Position numbers and translations under genes: made by a program. From Zea mays (Eukaryota; Streptophyta; Magnoliopsida; Poales; Poaceae), in contig NC_050096.1 in the NCBI RefSeq assembly GCF_902167145.1, forward strand, positions 271,272,622 to 271,336,621: a DNA stretch of 64,000 bases, written 5' to 3'. Below the pieces are notes generated by a model. The model was given only the letters and a program-made list of their open reading frames with translations, was not told where the DNA came from and did not search any database. Positions 43,842 to 56,466 of this stretch are shown here, one piece after another (positions within the stretch are counted from its first letter, which is position 1; each line of letters starts with the position of its first letter).

Positions 43842-46481
43842 GTGATGTCGGGAGAACACGCCAAGAGGGAGATGGAGACCGGCGATAAGCCCACTACAAG
43901 TCACGGGAAGGCTTCATCGGAAGAGTCCCGCAACAAAAAGAAAGGGAAGGAAAAGAAATCCTCTTCCCACAAGTCGCATCGGAGTGGCGACAAGAAAAAG
44001 AAGATGAGGAAGGTGGTCTACTACGAGACCGATACTTCATCACCTTCCACATCCGGCTCCGACGCGCCATCCATCACTTCTAAGCGCCATGAGCGCAAGA
44101 AGTTTAGTAAGATCCCCCTACGCTATCCTCGCATTCCTAAACATACTCCTTTACTTTCCGTCCCATTAGGCAAACCACCAACGTTTGATGGTGAAGATTA
44201 TGCTAGGTGGAGTGATTTAATGCGATTTCATCTAACCTCACTCCACAAAAGTATATGGGATGTCGTTGAGTTTGGTGTACAGGTACCATCCGTAGGGGAT
44301 GAAGATTTCGATGAGGACGAAGTGGTACAAATCGAGCACTTCAACTCCCAAGCCACAACTATACTCCTCGCCTCTCTAAGTCGAGAGGAGTATAACAAGG
44401 TGCAAGGATTAAAGAGCGCCAAGGAAGTTTGGGACATGCTCAAGACCGCGCACAAAGGAGATGAGCTAACTAAGATCACCAAGCGGGAGACGATCGAGGG
44501 GGAGCTCGGTCGCTTCCGTCTTCGCCAAGGGGAGGAGCCACAAGATATGTACAACCGGCTCAAAACCTTGGTTAATCAAGTGCGCAACCTCGGGAGCAAA
44601 AAGTGGGATGACCACGAGATGGTTAAGGTTATTCTTAGATCACTTATTTTCCTTAACCCTACTCAAGTTCAATTAATTCGTGGTAATCCTAGATATACAC
44701 TAATGACTCCCGAGGAAGTAATCGGGAATTTTATGAGCTTTGAGTACATGATCAAGGGCTCAAAGAAAATCAATGAGCTAGATGATCCCTCCACATCCGA
44801 AGCACAACCGGTTGCATTTAAGGCAACAGAGGAGAAGAAGGAGGAGTCTACACCGAGTAGACAACCAATCGACGCCTCAAAGCTCGACAACAAGGAAATG
44901 GCGCTCGTCATCAAGAGCTTCCGCCAAATCCTCAAGCAAAGGAGGGGGAAAGATTACAAGCCCCGCTCCAAGAAGGTTTGCTACAAGTGTGGTAAGCCCG
45001 ATCACTTTATAGCAAAATGTCCTATTTCTAGTAACAGTGACAGGGGCGACGACAAGAAGGGGAGAAGAAAGGAGAAGAAGAAATACTACAAGAAGAAGAG
45101 TGGCGACGCCCATGTATGCCGCAAGTGGGACTCGGACGAGAGCTCCTCCGACTCCTCCTCCGACGAGGACGCCGCCAACATCGCCATCAACAAAGGTCTT
45201 CTCTTCCCCAACGTCGACCACAAGTGCCTCATGGCAAAGGACGGCAAAAAGAAGAAGGTTAAATCCAAATCCTCCACTAGATATGAGTCCTCTAGCGATG
45301 ATAATGCTAGTGATGAGGAAGATAATTTGCGTACTCTTTTTGCCAACTTAAACATGCAACAAAAAGAAAAATTAAATGAATTGATTAATGCTATCCATGA
45401 GAAGGATGATCTCTTGGACTCCCAAGAGGACTTCCTTATTAAAGAAAACAAGAAGCATGTTAAAGTTAAAAATGCTTACGCTCTAGAAGTAGAAAAAGGT
45501 GAAAAACTATCTAGTGAGCTAAGCACTTGCCATGAGACTATAGACAACCTTAGAAATGAGAATGCTAATTTGTTAGCTAAGGTTGATTCAAATGTTTGTG
45601 ATGCTTCAATTCCCAATCTTAGAAATGATAATGATAATTTGCTTGCTAAGATTGAAGAATTAAACATTACTCTTACTAGCCTTAGGAATGAAAATGAAAA
45701 TTTGCTTGCTAAGGCTAAAGAACTTGATGTTTGCAATATTACAATTTCCGATCTTAGGGATAAAAATGATATATTGCGTGCCAAGATTGTTGAACTTAAT
45801 TCTTGCAAACCCTCCACATCTACCGTTGAACACACTACTATTTGCACTAGATGTAGAGATGTTAACATTGATGCTATTCATGATCACATGGCTTTAATTA
45901 AACAACAAAATGATCATATAGCAAAGTTAGATGCTAAAATTGCCGAGCATGACTTAGAAAACGAAAAGTTTAAATTTGCTAGAAGCATGCTTTATAGAGG
46001 GAGACGCCCTGACATTAAGGATGGCATTGGTTTCCAACAGGGAGGCAATGTCAAACTTAATGCCCCTCCTAAGAAATTGTCCAACTTTGTTAAGGGCAAG
46101 GCTCCCATGCCTCAGGATAACGAGGGTTACATTTTATACCCTGTCGGTTATCCCGAGAGCAAAATTAGGAGAATTCATTCTAGGAAGTCTCACTCTGGCC
46201 CTAACCATGCATTTATGTATAAGAGTGAGACATCTAGTTCTAGGTAACCAACCCGTGCTAAGTTGCCTAAGAAGAAAACTCCTAGTGCATCAAATGATCA
46301 TGACATTTCATTTAAAACTTTTGATGCATCCTATGTTTTAACTAACAAATCCGGCAAGGTAGTTGCCAAGTATGTCGGGGGCAAGCACAAGGGGTCAAAG
46401 ACTTTTGTTTGGGCACCCAAAGTTCTTGTATCTAATGCCAAAGGACCCAAAACCATTTGGGTACCTAAAGTCAAGAACTAA
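43842..46481 (+). pseudogene. Sirevirus gag (one internal stop)
   Basis: Frame from ATG 43842. Lys/Ser-rich leader; copia gag domain (YARWSDLMRFHLTSLHKSIW to MSFEYMIKGSK, about residues 120-310); CCHC knuckle CYKCGKPDHFIAKC; acidic SDSSSDED tracts; then a long heptad coiled coil with repeated LRNENENLLAK-like units (about 550-720). A TAA at 46245-46247 stands where the reading otherwise continues in frame to a natural stop at 46479-46481. The C-terminal coiled coil is characteristic of Sirevirus gag. Confidence 0.9.
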
Positions 46482-46494
46482 AATTGTCTTATAG

Positions 46495-49400
46495 GTTTAT
46501 GCATCCGGGGGCTCAAGTTGGATCATCGATAGCGGGTGCACAAACCACATGACTGAGGAGAAGAAGATGTTCTCCTCCTACGAGAAAAACCAAGATCCCC
46601 AATGAGCTATCACATTCGGGGATGGTAACCAAGGTTTGGTCAAAGGATTGGGTAAAATTGCTATATCTCCTGACCATTCTATTTCCAATGTTTTTCTTGT
46701 AGATTCATTAGATTACAATTTGCTTTCCGTTTCTCAATTATGCATAATGGGCTACAACTGTCTTTTTACTAATGTAGGTGTCACTGTCTTTAGAAGAAGT
46801 GATGATTCAATAGCATTTAAGGGTGTGTTAGAAGGTCAGCTATACTTAGTAGATTTTAATAGAGATGAACTCGACACGTGCTTAATTGCTAAGACTAACA
46901 TGGGTTGGCTCTGGCACCGCCGACTAGCCCATGTTGGGATGAAGAATCTTCATAAGCTTCTAAAGGGAGAGCACATTTTAGGATTAACAAATGTTCATTT
47001 TGAGAAAGACAGGATTTGTAGCGCATGCCAAGCAGGGAAGCAAGTTGGTACCCATCATCCACACAAGAACATTATGACGACTGACAGGCCACTGGAGCTC
47101 CTACACATGGATCTATTCGGCCCGATAGCTTATATAAGCATCGGCGGGAGTAAGTACTGTCTAGTTATTGTAGATGATTATTCTCACTTCACTTGGGTGT
47201 TCTTTTTGCAGGAAAAATCTCATACCCAAGAGACCTTAAAAGGATTCTTGAGACGGGCTCAAAACGAGTTCGGCTTAAGGATCAAGAAAATTAGAAGCGA
47301 CAACGGGACGGAGTTCAAGAACTCACAAATAGAAGGCTTCCTTGAGGAGGAGGGCATCAAGCATGAGTTCTCTTCTCCCTACACGCCATAACAAAATGGT
47401 GTAGTGGAGAGGAAGAATAGAACTCTATTGGACATGGCAAGAACCATGCTTGATGAGTACAAGACTTCAGATCGATTTTGGGCCGAGGCGGTCAACACGG
47501 CTTGCTACGCCATCAACCGGTTGTATCTACATCGAATCCTCAAGAAGACATCATATGAACTCCTAACCGGTAAAAAGCCCAACATTTCATATTTTAGAGT
47601 CTTTGGTAGCAAATGCTTTATTCTTGTTAAAAGAGGTAGAAAATCTAAATTTGCTCCTAAGACTGTAGAAGGCTTTTTACTAGGATATGACTCAAACACA
47701 AGGGCATATAGAGTCTTTAACAAGTCCTCGGGACTAGTTGAAGTTTCTTGTGACGTTGTGTTTGATGAGACTAACGGCTCTCAAGTAGAGCAAGTTGATC
47801 TTGATAAGATAGGTGATGAAGAGGCTCCGTGCATCGCACTTAGGAACATGTCCATTGGGGATGTATGTCCTAAGGAATCCGAAGAGCCTCCAAATGCACA
47901 AGATCAACCATCCTCCTCAACGCAAGCATCTCCACCAACTCAAAATGAGGATGAAGCTCTAGTTGATGAAGGAGAAGATCAAAGAGATGAGCCACCTCAA
48001 GATGACGGCAATGATCAAGGGGGAGATGCAAATGATCAAGACAAGGAGGATAATGAATCAAGACCACCACACCCAAGAGTCCACCAAGCAATCCAACGAG
48101 ATCACCCCGTCGACACCATCCTCGGCGATATTCATAAGGGGGTAACCACTAGATCTCGTGTTGCACATTTTTGTGAGCATTACTCTTTTGTTTCCTCTAT
48201 TGAGCCACACAAGGTAGAGGAAGCACTACAAGATTCGGATTGGGTGGTGGCGATGCAAGAGGAGCTCAACAACTTCACTAGGAACGAGGTATGGCATTTA
48301 GTTCCACGTCCTAATCAAAATGTTGTAGGAACCAAGTGGGTCTTCCGCAACAAGCAAGACGAGCATGGTGTGGCGACAAGGAACAAAGCTCGACTTGTGG
48401 CCAAGGGATATTCACAAGTCGAAGGTTTGGATTTCGGTGAAACCTATGCACCCGTAGCTAGGCTTGAGTCAATTCGTATATTATTGGCCTATGCTACTTA
48501 CCATGGCTTCAAGCTTTATCAAATGGACGTGAAGAGTGCCTTCCTCAATGGACCAATCAAGGAAGAGGTCTATGTTGAGCAACCTCCCGGCTTTGAAGAT
48601 AGTGAGTACCCTAACCATGTTTATAAACTCTCTAAGGCGCTTTATGGGCTCAAGCAAGCCCCAAGAGCATGGTATGAATGCCTTAGAGATTTCCTTATCA
48701 CTAATGGATTCAAAGTCGGAAAGGCCGATCCTACACTCTTTACCAAAACACTTGAAAATGATTTGTTTGTATGCCAAATTTATGTTGATGATATTATATT
48801 TGGGTCTACTAACGAATCTACATGTGAAGAGTTTAGTAGGACCATGACACAAAAATTCGAGATGTCTATGATGGGGGAGTTGAAGTACTTCTTAGGATTT
48901 CAAGTGAAGCAACTCCAAGAGGGCACCTTCCTAAGCCAAACGAAGTAAACTCAAGATATCCTAAGCAAGTTTGGGATGAAGGATGCCAAACCCATCAAGA
49001 CACCCATGGGAACCAATGGGCATCTCGACCTTGACACGGAAGGTAAATCCGTAGATCAAAAGGTATACTGGTCGATGATAGGTTCTTTACTTTATTTATG
49101 TGCATCTCGACCGGACATTATGCTTTCCGTATGCATGTGTGCAAGATTCCAAGCCGACCCTAAGGAAGCTCACCTTACGGCCGTAAAACGAATCTTGAGA
49201 TATTTAGTTTATACTCCTAAGTTTGGGCTTTGGTACCCTCGGGGATCCACATTTGATTTGATTGGTTATTCCGATGCCGATTGGGCGGGGTGTAAGATTA
49301 ATAGAAAGATCACATCGAGGACTTGCCAGTTCTTGGGAAGATCCTTGGTGTCTTGGGCTTCAAAGAAGCAAAATTCTGTAGCTCTTTCTACCGCCGAAGC

Positions 49401-49737
49401 CGAGTATATTGCCGCAGGCCATTGTTGTGCGCAATTGCTTTGGATGAGGCAAACCCTTAGGGACTACGGTTACAAACTAACCAAAGTTCCTCTTCTATGT
49501 GATAATGAGAGTGCAATTCGCATGGCGGATAATCCCGTTGAGCATAGCCGCACTAAACACATAGCCATTCAGTATCATTTCTTAAGGGATCACCAACAAA
49601 AGGGAGATATCGAGATTGCATATATTAACACTAAGGATCAATTAGCCGATATCTTTACCAAGCCACTTGATGGACAAACTTTTAACAAACTTAGGCATGA
49701 GCTAAATATTCTTGATTCTAGGAACTTCTTTTGTTGA
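46495..49737 (+). pseudogene. Sirevirus pol: protease, integrase, RT, RNase H (three internal stops)
   Basis: Shifted frame relative to gag, with no AUG at its start. Protease: SSWIIDSGCTNHM with the DSG active site. GAG-pre-integrase: WLWHRRLAHVGMKNL and CSACQAGKQ. Integrase core: [29 protein letters not shown] hydrophilic linker (47870-48110) follows. [20 protein letters not shown] to YVDDIIFGS. RNase H: YSDADWAG, STAEAEYIA, IADI-type end. Stops at TGA 46603-46605, TAA 47389-47391 and TAA 48946-48948; two of the three fit C-to-T changes. It ends at TGA 49735-49737. Confidence 0.92.
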
Positions 49738-50547
49738 TTTGCACACATAGCTCATTCATATACCTTTGATCATGTCTCTTTTATATATGCTATGACTAAT
49801 GTGTTTTCAAGTCTATTTCAAACCAAGTCATAGGTATATTGAAAGGGAATTAGAGTCTTCGGCGAAGACAAAGGCTTCCACTACGTAACTCATCCTTTGC
49901 CGTCGCTCCGAGCAACTCTCCGTCTTTGGTATAATCTTCACTCATGTTTTATTTGCCAAAGGGGAGAAAGTAGTTTCAAAAAGGGCTCTAATGATTCCGT
50001 TTTTTGGCGATTTATGCCAAAGGGGGAGAGAGCATGAGCCCAAAGCAAAAGGACCGCACCACCACCAATTTCAAAAATTTTAGTCTTTCAATTGGTTTTA
50101 AAGAAGGATTTTCAAATTGGTATCTTATTTGTGATGTAATTTCAAATTGGTATACCCTCTTCAAAATTAACATCAAAACCCTCTTGAACACTAAGAGGAG
50201 GATTTCATTGAGGGGGAGTTTTGTTTAGTCAAAGGAAAAGCATTTGAAACAAAGGGAGAAAATTTCAAATCTTGAAAATGCTTCGCAAAATCTTATTCAT
50301 TTACCTTTGACTATTTGCAAAAGGACTTTGAAAAGAATTTACAAAAGGATTTGCAAAAACAAAACAAGTGGTGCAAGCGTGGTCCAAAATGTTAAAATTA
50401 AAGAAACAATCCATGCGTATCTTATAAGCATTTAAATTGGCTCAATTCTAAGTAACCTTTGCACTTACATTATGCAAACTAGTTCAATTATGCACTTTTA
50501 TACTTGCTTTGGTTTGTGTTGGCATCAATCACCAAAAAGGGGGAGAT
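49738..50547 (+). other. Sirevirus 3' non-coding region with repeated polypurine tracts
   Basis: Purine tracts at 49958-49970, 50019-50032, 50210-50218 and 50534-50546; the last, abutting the 3' LTR, is the working PPT. Multiple PPT-like tracts here are a known Sirevirus feature. The small open frames look non-coding. Confidence 0.75.
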
Positions 50548-51800
50548 TGAAAGGGAATTAGGCGTACACCTATTTACTAATTGATTTTGGTGGTTGAATT
50601 GCCCAACACAGATAATTGGACTAACTAGTTTGCTCTAGTCTATGAGTTCTACAGGTGCCAAAGGTTCACACTAAGCCAATAAAAAGACCAAGACAAGGGT
50701 TCAACAAAAAGAGCAAGGGATAACCGAAGTGTGCCCTGGTCTGGCGCACCGGACTGTTCGGTGTGCCACCGGACAATGTCCGGTGCACCAGGGGACTCCA
50801 AGCTAAACTTCGCACCTTCGGGAATTCTCAGAGGCGCTCCGCTATAATTCACCGGACTGTCCGGTGCCCCAGGGGAGAGCGACTCTGAACTCGCCAGCTT
50901 CGGATCTCCGCTCCGCTATAATTCACCGGACATGTCTGGTGAGCCAGCGGAGCAACGGCTACTTCGCGCCAACGGTTGACTGCAACGCATTAAATGCGCG
51001 CCAGCACACGCAGAGGAGCAGGGCACGCACGGGTGGCACACCACACAGTCTACAGGACTTGTCCAGTGCGCCTGTAGACTGTCCGGTGTGCCACCGGACA
51101 GCCAGGCGGGCCCACACGCCAGAGCTCCAACGGTCGGAACCCAACGGCCTGGTGACATGGCTGGCGCACCGGACTGTCCGGTGCGCCATGCGACAGCAGC
51201 CTCCACCAAACGGCTAGTTTGGTGGTTGGGGTTATAAATACCCCCAACCACCCCACATTCAAGTCATCCAAGTTTTCCACCTTCCAACTACTTACAAGAG
51301 CTCTAGCATTTAATTCTAGACACACTCAAGTGATCAAATCCTCTCCCAATTCCGCACAAAGCCTTAGTGACTAGTGAGAGAGATTTGTTGTGTTTTTTGA
51401 GCTCTAGCGCTTGGATTGCTTCTTTTCTTTCTCATTCTTTCTTGAGATCAAACTCACTTGTAATTGAGGCAAGAGACACCAATCGTGTGGTGATCCTTGT
51501 GCGAACTTTGTGTTCCAAGTGATTGAGAAGAAAAGCTCACTCGGTCCGAGGGACCGTTTGAGAGAGGGAAAGGGTTAAAAGAGACTCGGTCTTTGTGACC
51601 ACCTCAACGGGGAGTAGGTTTGCGAGAACCGAACCTCGGTAAAACAAATCCGCGTGTCACACTCTTTATTCGCTTACGATTTGTTTTGCACCCTCTCTCG
51701 CGGACTCGATTATATTTCTAACGCTAACCCGACTTGTAGTTGTGATTAATTTTGAAAATTTCAGTTTCGCCCTATTCACCCCCCCTCTAGGCGACTTTCA
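50548..51800 (+). repeat. Sirevirus 3' LTR
   Basis: Matches the 5' LTR except for about three 20-bp gains or losses in the palindrome-rich parts and scattered base changes. TATA ttataaata at 51232-51240. Confidence 0.95.
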
Positions 51801-51805
51801 CCGCC

Positions 51806-53229
51806 TCAATGCGTGCACCATTGCGAAGAGGTCCTCGCCCCCGTCCTCCTACGGGGGGCGACAACGAGGCCATTAAAGCCAAAGAGTTGGAGGCTCGGCG
51901 ACAGGTGGCACTGATGGTCTCGCCAGCGGAGGCAACCACCACTACAGTGGGCAGCCTCACCAACGGCGACGACCACCTCAGCACCGACGACAGCGGCCAC
52001 CTCTGCACCGGTGGCTTACTGGCGACGGCGGCCGCCTCAGCGCACGCGAAGAGGTCCTCGCTCCCGTCCTCCTATGGGAGTGAGGACAAGACCATCCAAG
52101 AACGCGACCACCACCCCCACGGCGTACGGCGCCTTGTACGACCCCCCGGATGGCATCGGAACAGTGCGGCCGGCGGCGCGGGAGACGCCGTGGATGTGGC
52201 GGACCTGCGCACGGCGCAACCGTCGCCCGTGCGGTGGACGGACATAGCTGCCGCGTGTCTGGCTCCTTGGCTTGGATGGCCTCGGTGCCGCCTCCGACGC
52301 TGTCTCCTGCCACTTGGTCAGGGCGTGGCAGAAGAGCGCCAACCCCGCGAGGTCGCGCTCCTCCAACAGCAGCAAGAAGAAGACAAGATCGGCAGCACCA
52401 CCACGCAGGAAACGAAGAGCGCGAGCTCCCCGGCGGTGAGACCGCCGGAGGGGGTGGCCCTGACGTGGATCCCTCTAGTGAACACCAGCGCGCCCCATCC
52501 AGAGGCCCAGAAGGCGGAAGGGCGCGACGAATGCAAGAGGAGCGAGGCATGGCAACTGCCCGAGGAATGGACCCCTTTTTAAAGGCAGATCTCCCCGCTC
52601 GCGCCCCGAAGCGTCACGGACAAAGTCACCCCCGATGCGCGCCAGGATTCCCATCCTATGACACGAGGGCCAGGCCCCACATGTCATGCAGGCTGGCCCG
52701 AAGCGCGAAGAAGGCAAACCGCCGCACAAGGAGTGTGCAACCGCCCCGCGGTTATGCACCCCTTCATTTTCGCCGCAACCAGCGGTCAGGAAGGCGAACC
52801 GCCGCGCAGGAAGCGTACAACCGACCCGCGGTTGTGCGCCCCCTCAGCTTCGCTGCGACCGGTGGTCCAACATGGGGGCCCAGGCCCACATGTCATGCAA
52901 CCGGCGCGCCAGTTACTGAGTGCGGAAAAACCGCACCGCCGCTCGCGCCAATACCACGTCTCCTCGGGGCCATCACGGAAGACTGAAAAGATAAGTTTTC
53001 AGAACCAGTGCAACGACTCGAGGCACCCCGCGCATGGCCCTATAGTGACATTGAGTACGAAGGTCACGGGCCAGTCAACCGCGGGAACAGGCATGGCAGT
53101 CGGCGTGACCATAGGCGGGCCGGCATTAATTGCATCAACAAGCGCGCAGGAGCAGCAGACCAATCACCAATCAGACTCTGGCCCCACCTGCAGGCTCGTA
53201 TCCTCCCCTGAGGTGGGCCCGGAGGCCAG
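51806..53229 (+). other. Element C 3' region, with segment homologous to element B
   Basis: 51809-52582 is open on plus (Ala/Thr-rich, no recognisable domain) and largely open on minus, so coding cannot be decided. 'gaggtcctcgc(c/t)cccgtcctcctatggg' appears twice (51828 and 52050). 52650-52960 holds two units of about 80 bp ('aaggcaaaccgccgcac...ccgcggttatg') and matches element B 13590-13905 in opposite orientation. Confidence 0.6.
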
Positions 53230-54322
53230 TGTCGGTACCCTGAATCAGGGGTACCCCCTACTACAGTATAAATACGCTGTACACGTACGGCGTCTCCTGG
53301 CCGCACGGAGAACGACACCCGACCCCACCACATGGGCAGGTCTAGGGGCACCACATGGCAAGGAAAGATGATACACCCCAGGGTGCATCATTGGCTCCGG
53401 ACCTCCACGGAGGAACACTGGACCTCTGTACGCACGACTCGGGTCCTCGATTACAGACCCGGACTCCCAAGAAGGCATGTCGGGTCCCTCGGATGGGCCC
53501 CAGGTCCCTCCGAGAAAGGTCCGGACCACAGCAAGGTCCCGGGACACGGGGAACCCTGGCATGATTAGGGGTCCGGTGCTGGCACGTGTCCAGGCCTTGC
53601 CCTGCGCTCCCCGCTCAGGCGGAGACCCGCTGCTGCCGCGTGGCTTGTGGCCCGTGACATAAGCCGACGAGCGGAGCCTGATGTAAGGCCTCTAAAGCCG
53701 CGCGGTCTCTGCATTTATTGCAGAGAGGACGCACCGCCTGCCACCATACTAACAGACGATGTGCCCTCTCAACATTTAATGCGTCTTGTCCACTTCGCTA
53801 GCAGACGGCGTCAGGGTCACCCTGCAGACGGCGCGCCTGTCCAGTCTGTTGTCAAATAGTGTGTCCGTGCCGTGCGGCGCACTGTGCTCACCATCCTTTA
53901 TACGAGAAGCTTCCCCTGCACGCCGAGGATACGCAGATCTCGGATGTCAGGGCGCGAGAAGATTGCTCCAGCGGCGAACATTTGTAACTACAAGTGCTAT
54001 ATCTGTTATGTCCCTGGGCCCATATGTCGGGGCTCAGTATCTTTGTGCATGCCCCCCTTCAGCTATAAAAGGGGAGGCATACAACGTTACAAGCTCAGGC
54101 TCACTTAGACCCAAGTGATTCAAGACAACTCAAACTCTCAAGCGATACATCACACAATGGAGTAGGGTGTTACGCTCTGGCGGCCCGAACCACTCTAAAT
54201 CCTTGTGTGTTCTTGTGTTCTTTCCATTTTCCAACTAACAAGCAAAACGCTTAGGCCACTCCTCATCTTAGGATTTAGGGCGGGTGCACTCCGCCACCCG
54301 GTCGGAGATTTCCTCTCCGGCA
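53230..54322 (+). repeat. Element C 3' LTR
   Basis: Same length as the 5' LTR. Ends ctctccggca, so the usual terminal 'gaca' is changed by one base. Confidence 0.92.
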
Positions 54323-54407
54323 GAGTGAATTAAGGAAGAAAAAATAAACCATTTTTTCTTTAATTCAATCTAATTTTTATGAAAAATTATGGATCTAAAC
54401 GAGTCCT
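54323..54407. repeat. Right part of the AT-rich repeat split by element C
   Basis: Begins with the GAGTG duplication and ends atctaaacgagtcct, inverted to the left end at 38300. Confidence 0.6.
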
Positions 54408-54489
54408 AAGCGCGTGTTTTGATTCAGATCAAAACTAAGTCGGACGGGCAAAATGGCCTCCCGCGATCGGCTAACGGAGGCGGCGTCCC

Positions 54490-54890
54490 GACCAGGATTG
54501 GAAACGAGTTGAGCCGAGCTCGGCTCGGCTCGGTGCAGCTCGGTGGCTGACCGGACTTGGCTCGGCTCAGCCATTTCACGAGCTGGGAAAACAGGCTCAG
54601 CTCGGCTCGCGAGCCACACCCTGATATTATATAATTGCATTATATAGTGAATTATTAGTATATAATATGAAATATATAGATATCATTCATTATTATGAGT
54701 AATCTAAATTATTAATTATCATATATCTATCATGAAACGCTAAGCAACAAACTGATAATATATAAAATTAGCAAATATCCATCATCATTTTGTATATTAA
54801 GTAATTTGACATAGCTCGCGAGCCGGAACGAGCCGCTCCGAGCTCGAGCTGGCTCGCGAGCCTCGAGCTTATTTTGCAGCCCTAGTTCTA
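54490..54890. repeat. Foldback repeat rich in gagctcg (hAT-like)
   Basis: Arms of 'gagccgagctcggctcgg' words (54510-54610) and 'ctcgcgagcc...gagctcgagct' words (54815-54870) flank an AT-rich core. Outward ends cagg/ccctg resemble hAT termini, but no 8-bp duplication was found. Confidence 0.45.
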
Positions 54891-54944
54891 ACGTTCGGAT
54901 AGACCAGATGTATTGGACGCTTTGTCCTCTATCGTTCATGTTAG

Positions 54945-55618
54945 AGATGACAACGGATACAAACGCTCTAGGTTTTACCATCTCAAACTCATACCCGTAA
55001 AAAATATCTATACCCATTAAAAAACAGGTACCCATGACAGGTTTGAAAATTTACCCAAACTCGTACCCATCGGTTTAGCGGGTCCACAGGTTTCATCTCC
55101 AATATGCGTGTTCTTCCCATAATCAATAAGTATTATAATGATTAATGAGATTATGGTCTAAAATTTATGTGATGAACAACGAGTTTATGATTTGGTATAA
55201 AAATTATTAGTAGAGAGAATAAAATACAAATAATAAGCTGTATAATCAAGTGACCTTGCACTAAGTTATCCATCCACCATATATATAATGCTAGTAAAAA
55301 CTATAATAGCAAGCAAGCAACACTTTCACCAACTACTTATACATTCACCATTTGATAAAAATTAGGAAGTAAATATAGAGATAACAAGTTTGTTATTCGT
55401 TTATAAAATAAAATAACAATATGCACTATGTTTGGTTGGGTTTAAAAAACCCACGAGTTCACGGGTTTGGATACTATAAGAACAAATGCGTATCCATAAC
55501 CCGTCGGATATAGATTTATTTCTATTAATAAACTTATAGATATGAAAATTGAACCAAACCTATTTCCTAATTGGATAAAAACTCATCGGATTTTAAGTAC
55601 CCATTACTATTTCTAGTC
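54945..55618. repeat. Degenerate hAT-like repeat
   Basis: Left agagatgacaacggatac and right agtacccattactatttct are imperfect inverted ends. The interior has 'tacccgt/acccat' words typical of such non-autonomous elements. Confidence 0.4.
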
Positions 55619-56466
55619 TAGGTCCAGCAAACAACGTATCTCCGCAAGTGCCTTTGTTAATTATTTTAACTTGGCGCATACACTACTTTCCTTTCTTATC
55701 CTGGCATATCATATTTCTCTTCCGGTCACCTACTCACCTCTGCTCTGCGGCAAAGGTTGCCGCCCAACTACACTATTTGGAGAAGCAACATAGGTGAAAC
55801 CTTCTCCGCAACAACTTTAATAGCATATGTCGAAATGTATAAAGGAATTAACTAACTTTTTTCATCAGTTTAAATTTTTAGATTGAATTGATTAGTGCAT
55901 TCATTGAAACATAGTATCAAAGTCAGAGGTTTTGAGTTCGAATGGTATCAGTTTTAAGTTCGAATTTTGACAGAGACTTTATTTATATCTTCATGACTCC
56001 ACCCATTTATTTCCACGTTTACACCCCACCCATTTATTTTCACGTTTACACCTTTCTATTTAGCTGCTTTTGAGTTGAACGGTAAAAGAGACTAATGGAA
56101 AACATGCGAGCATGTTAAAAATATAACCATTCTGTGGCATCCGGAGTGGGCAAGGCACGAGAGAAAACGTGCAGGTGCGCTAGAGGCTGCAGCACGGGTA
56201 GTGAAGAACAGAACCCGAAACGTTTAACGCCACCGACGTCCAAATCAAGGTATCAATTATAGTATTTTTACAACAATTATGAGATAATGATCGACAGTTG
56301 TATGGTCTCAACATTCAAAAAGACAAAACAGCAATATAAAACACAGCCTAAACCAGCGGGGAACGTCTAACAGAAATACACGCACAAACAGTTCCCAACA
56401 ATACGGCAACTAAGCATACGGAATGGTACGTACGGCTATGTGCCTAGCTTGTGTGAACAAAGAATC
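55619..56466. other. Intergenic, low-copy-looking, with one dispersed-repeat segment
   Basis: 55850-56060 contains 'tatcaaagtcagaggttttg' and 'gagttcgaat', similar to a tRNA-like B box found in grass repeats; a SINE or LTR leader fragment is possible. The remainder probably contains the 3' untranslated end of the pinin gene. Confidence 0.4.

Larger units (their letters stand above)
42521..51800 (+). mobile_element. Opie/Ji-type Sirevirus (Ty1-copia), 9.28 kb, inserted in element C
   Basis: LTRs 42521-43797 and 50548-51800, flanked by CCGCC on both sides (42516-42520, 51801-51805). A tRNA-Met-type primer site follows the 5' LTR. Gag 43842-46481 and pol about 46495-49737 lie in different frames. 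Gag has one internal stop and pol three. The coiled coil in gag, long 3' region, repeated polypurine tracts and CCGGAC palindromes are Sirevirus traits. Family naming is from memory of LTR sequence. Confidence 0.95.
38331..54322 (+). mobile_element. Gypsy element C, internally deleted (non-autonomous), split by a copia element
   Basis: Plus-strand LTR element about 6.7 kb long once the nested copia element is set aside. LTRs 38331-39423 and 53230-54322 (1093 bp each) are flanked by GAGTG on both sides (38326-38330, 54323-54327). The interior carries gag (39481-41034), then directly the C-terminal tip of integrase (about 41217-41381); protease, RT, RNase H and the integrase core are absent. 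The 3' region has two 155-bp repeats and a segment homologous to element B's 3' region. LTRs differ at roughly a dozen positions in the first 250 bases and less after that, by eye. It must have been mobilised in trans. Confidence 0.9.

Noticed and set aside
51809..52582. Plus-strand frame in element C as a second sense protein
   Set aside because: No domain and no clear homologue in element B; left as undecided non-coding 3' region.
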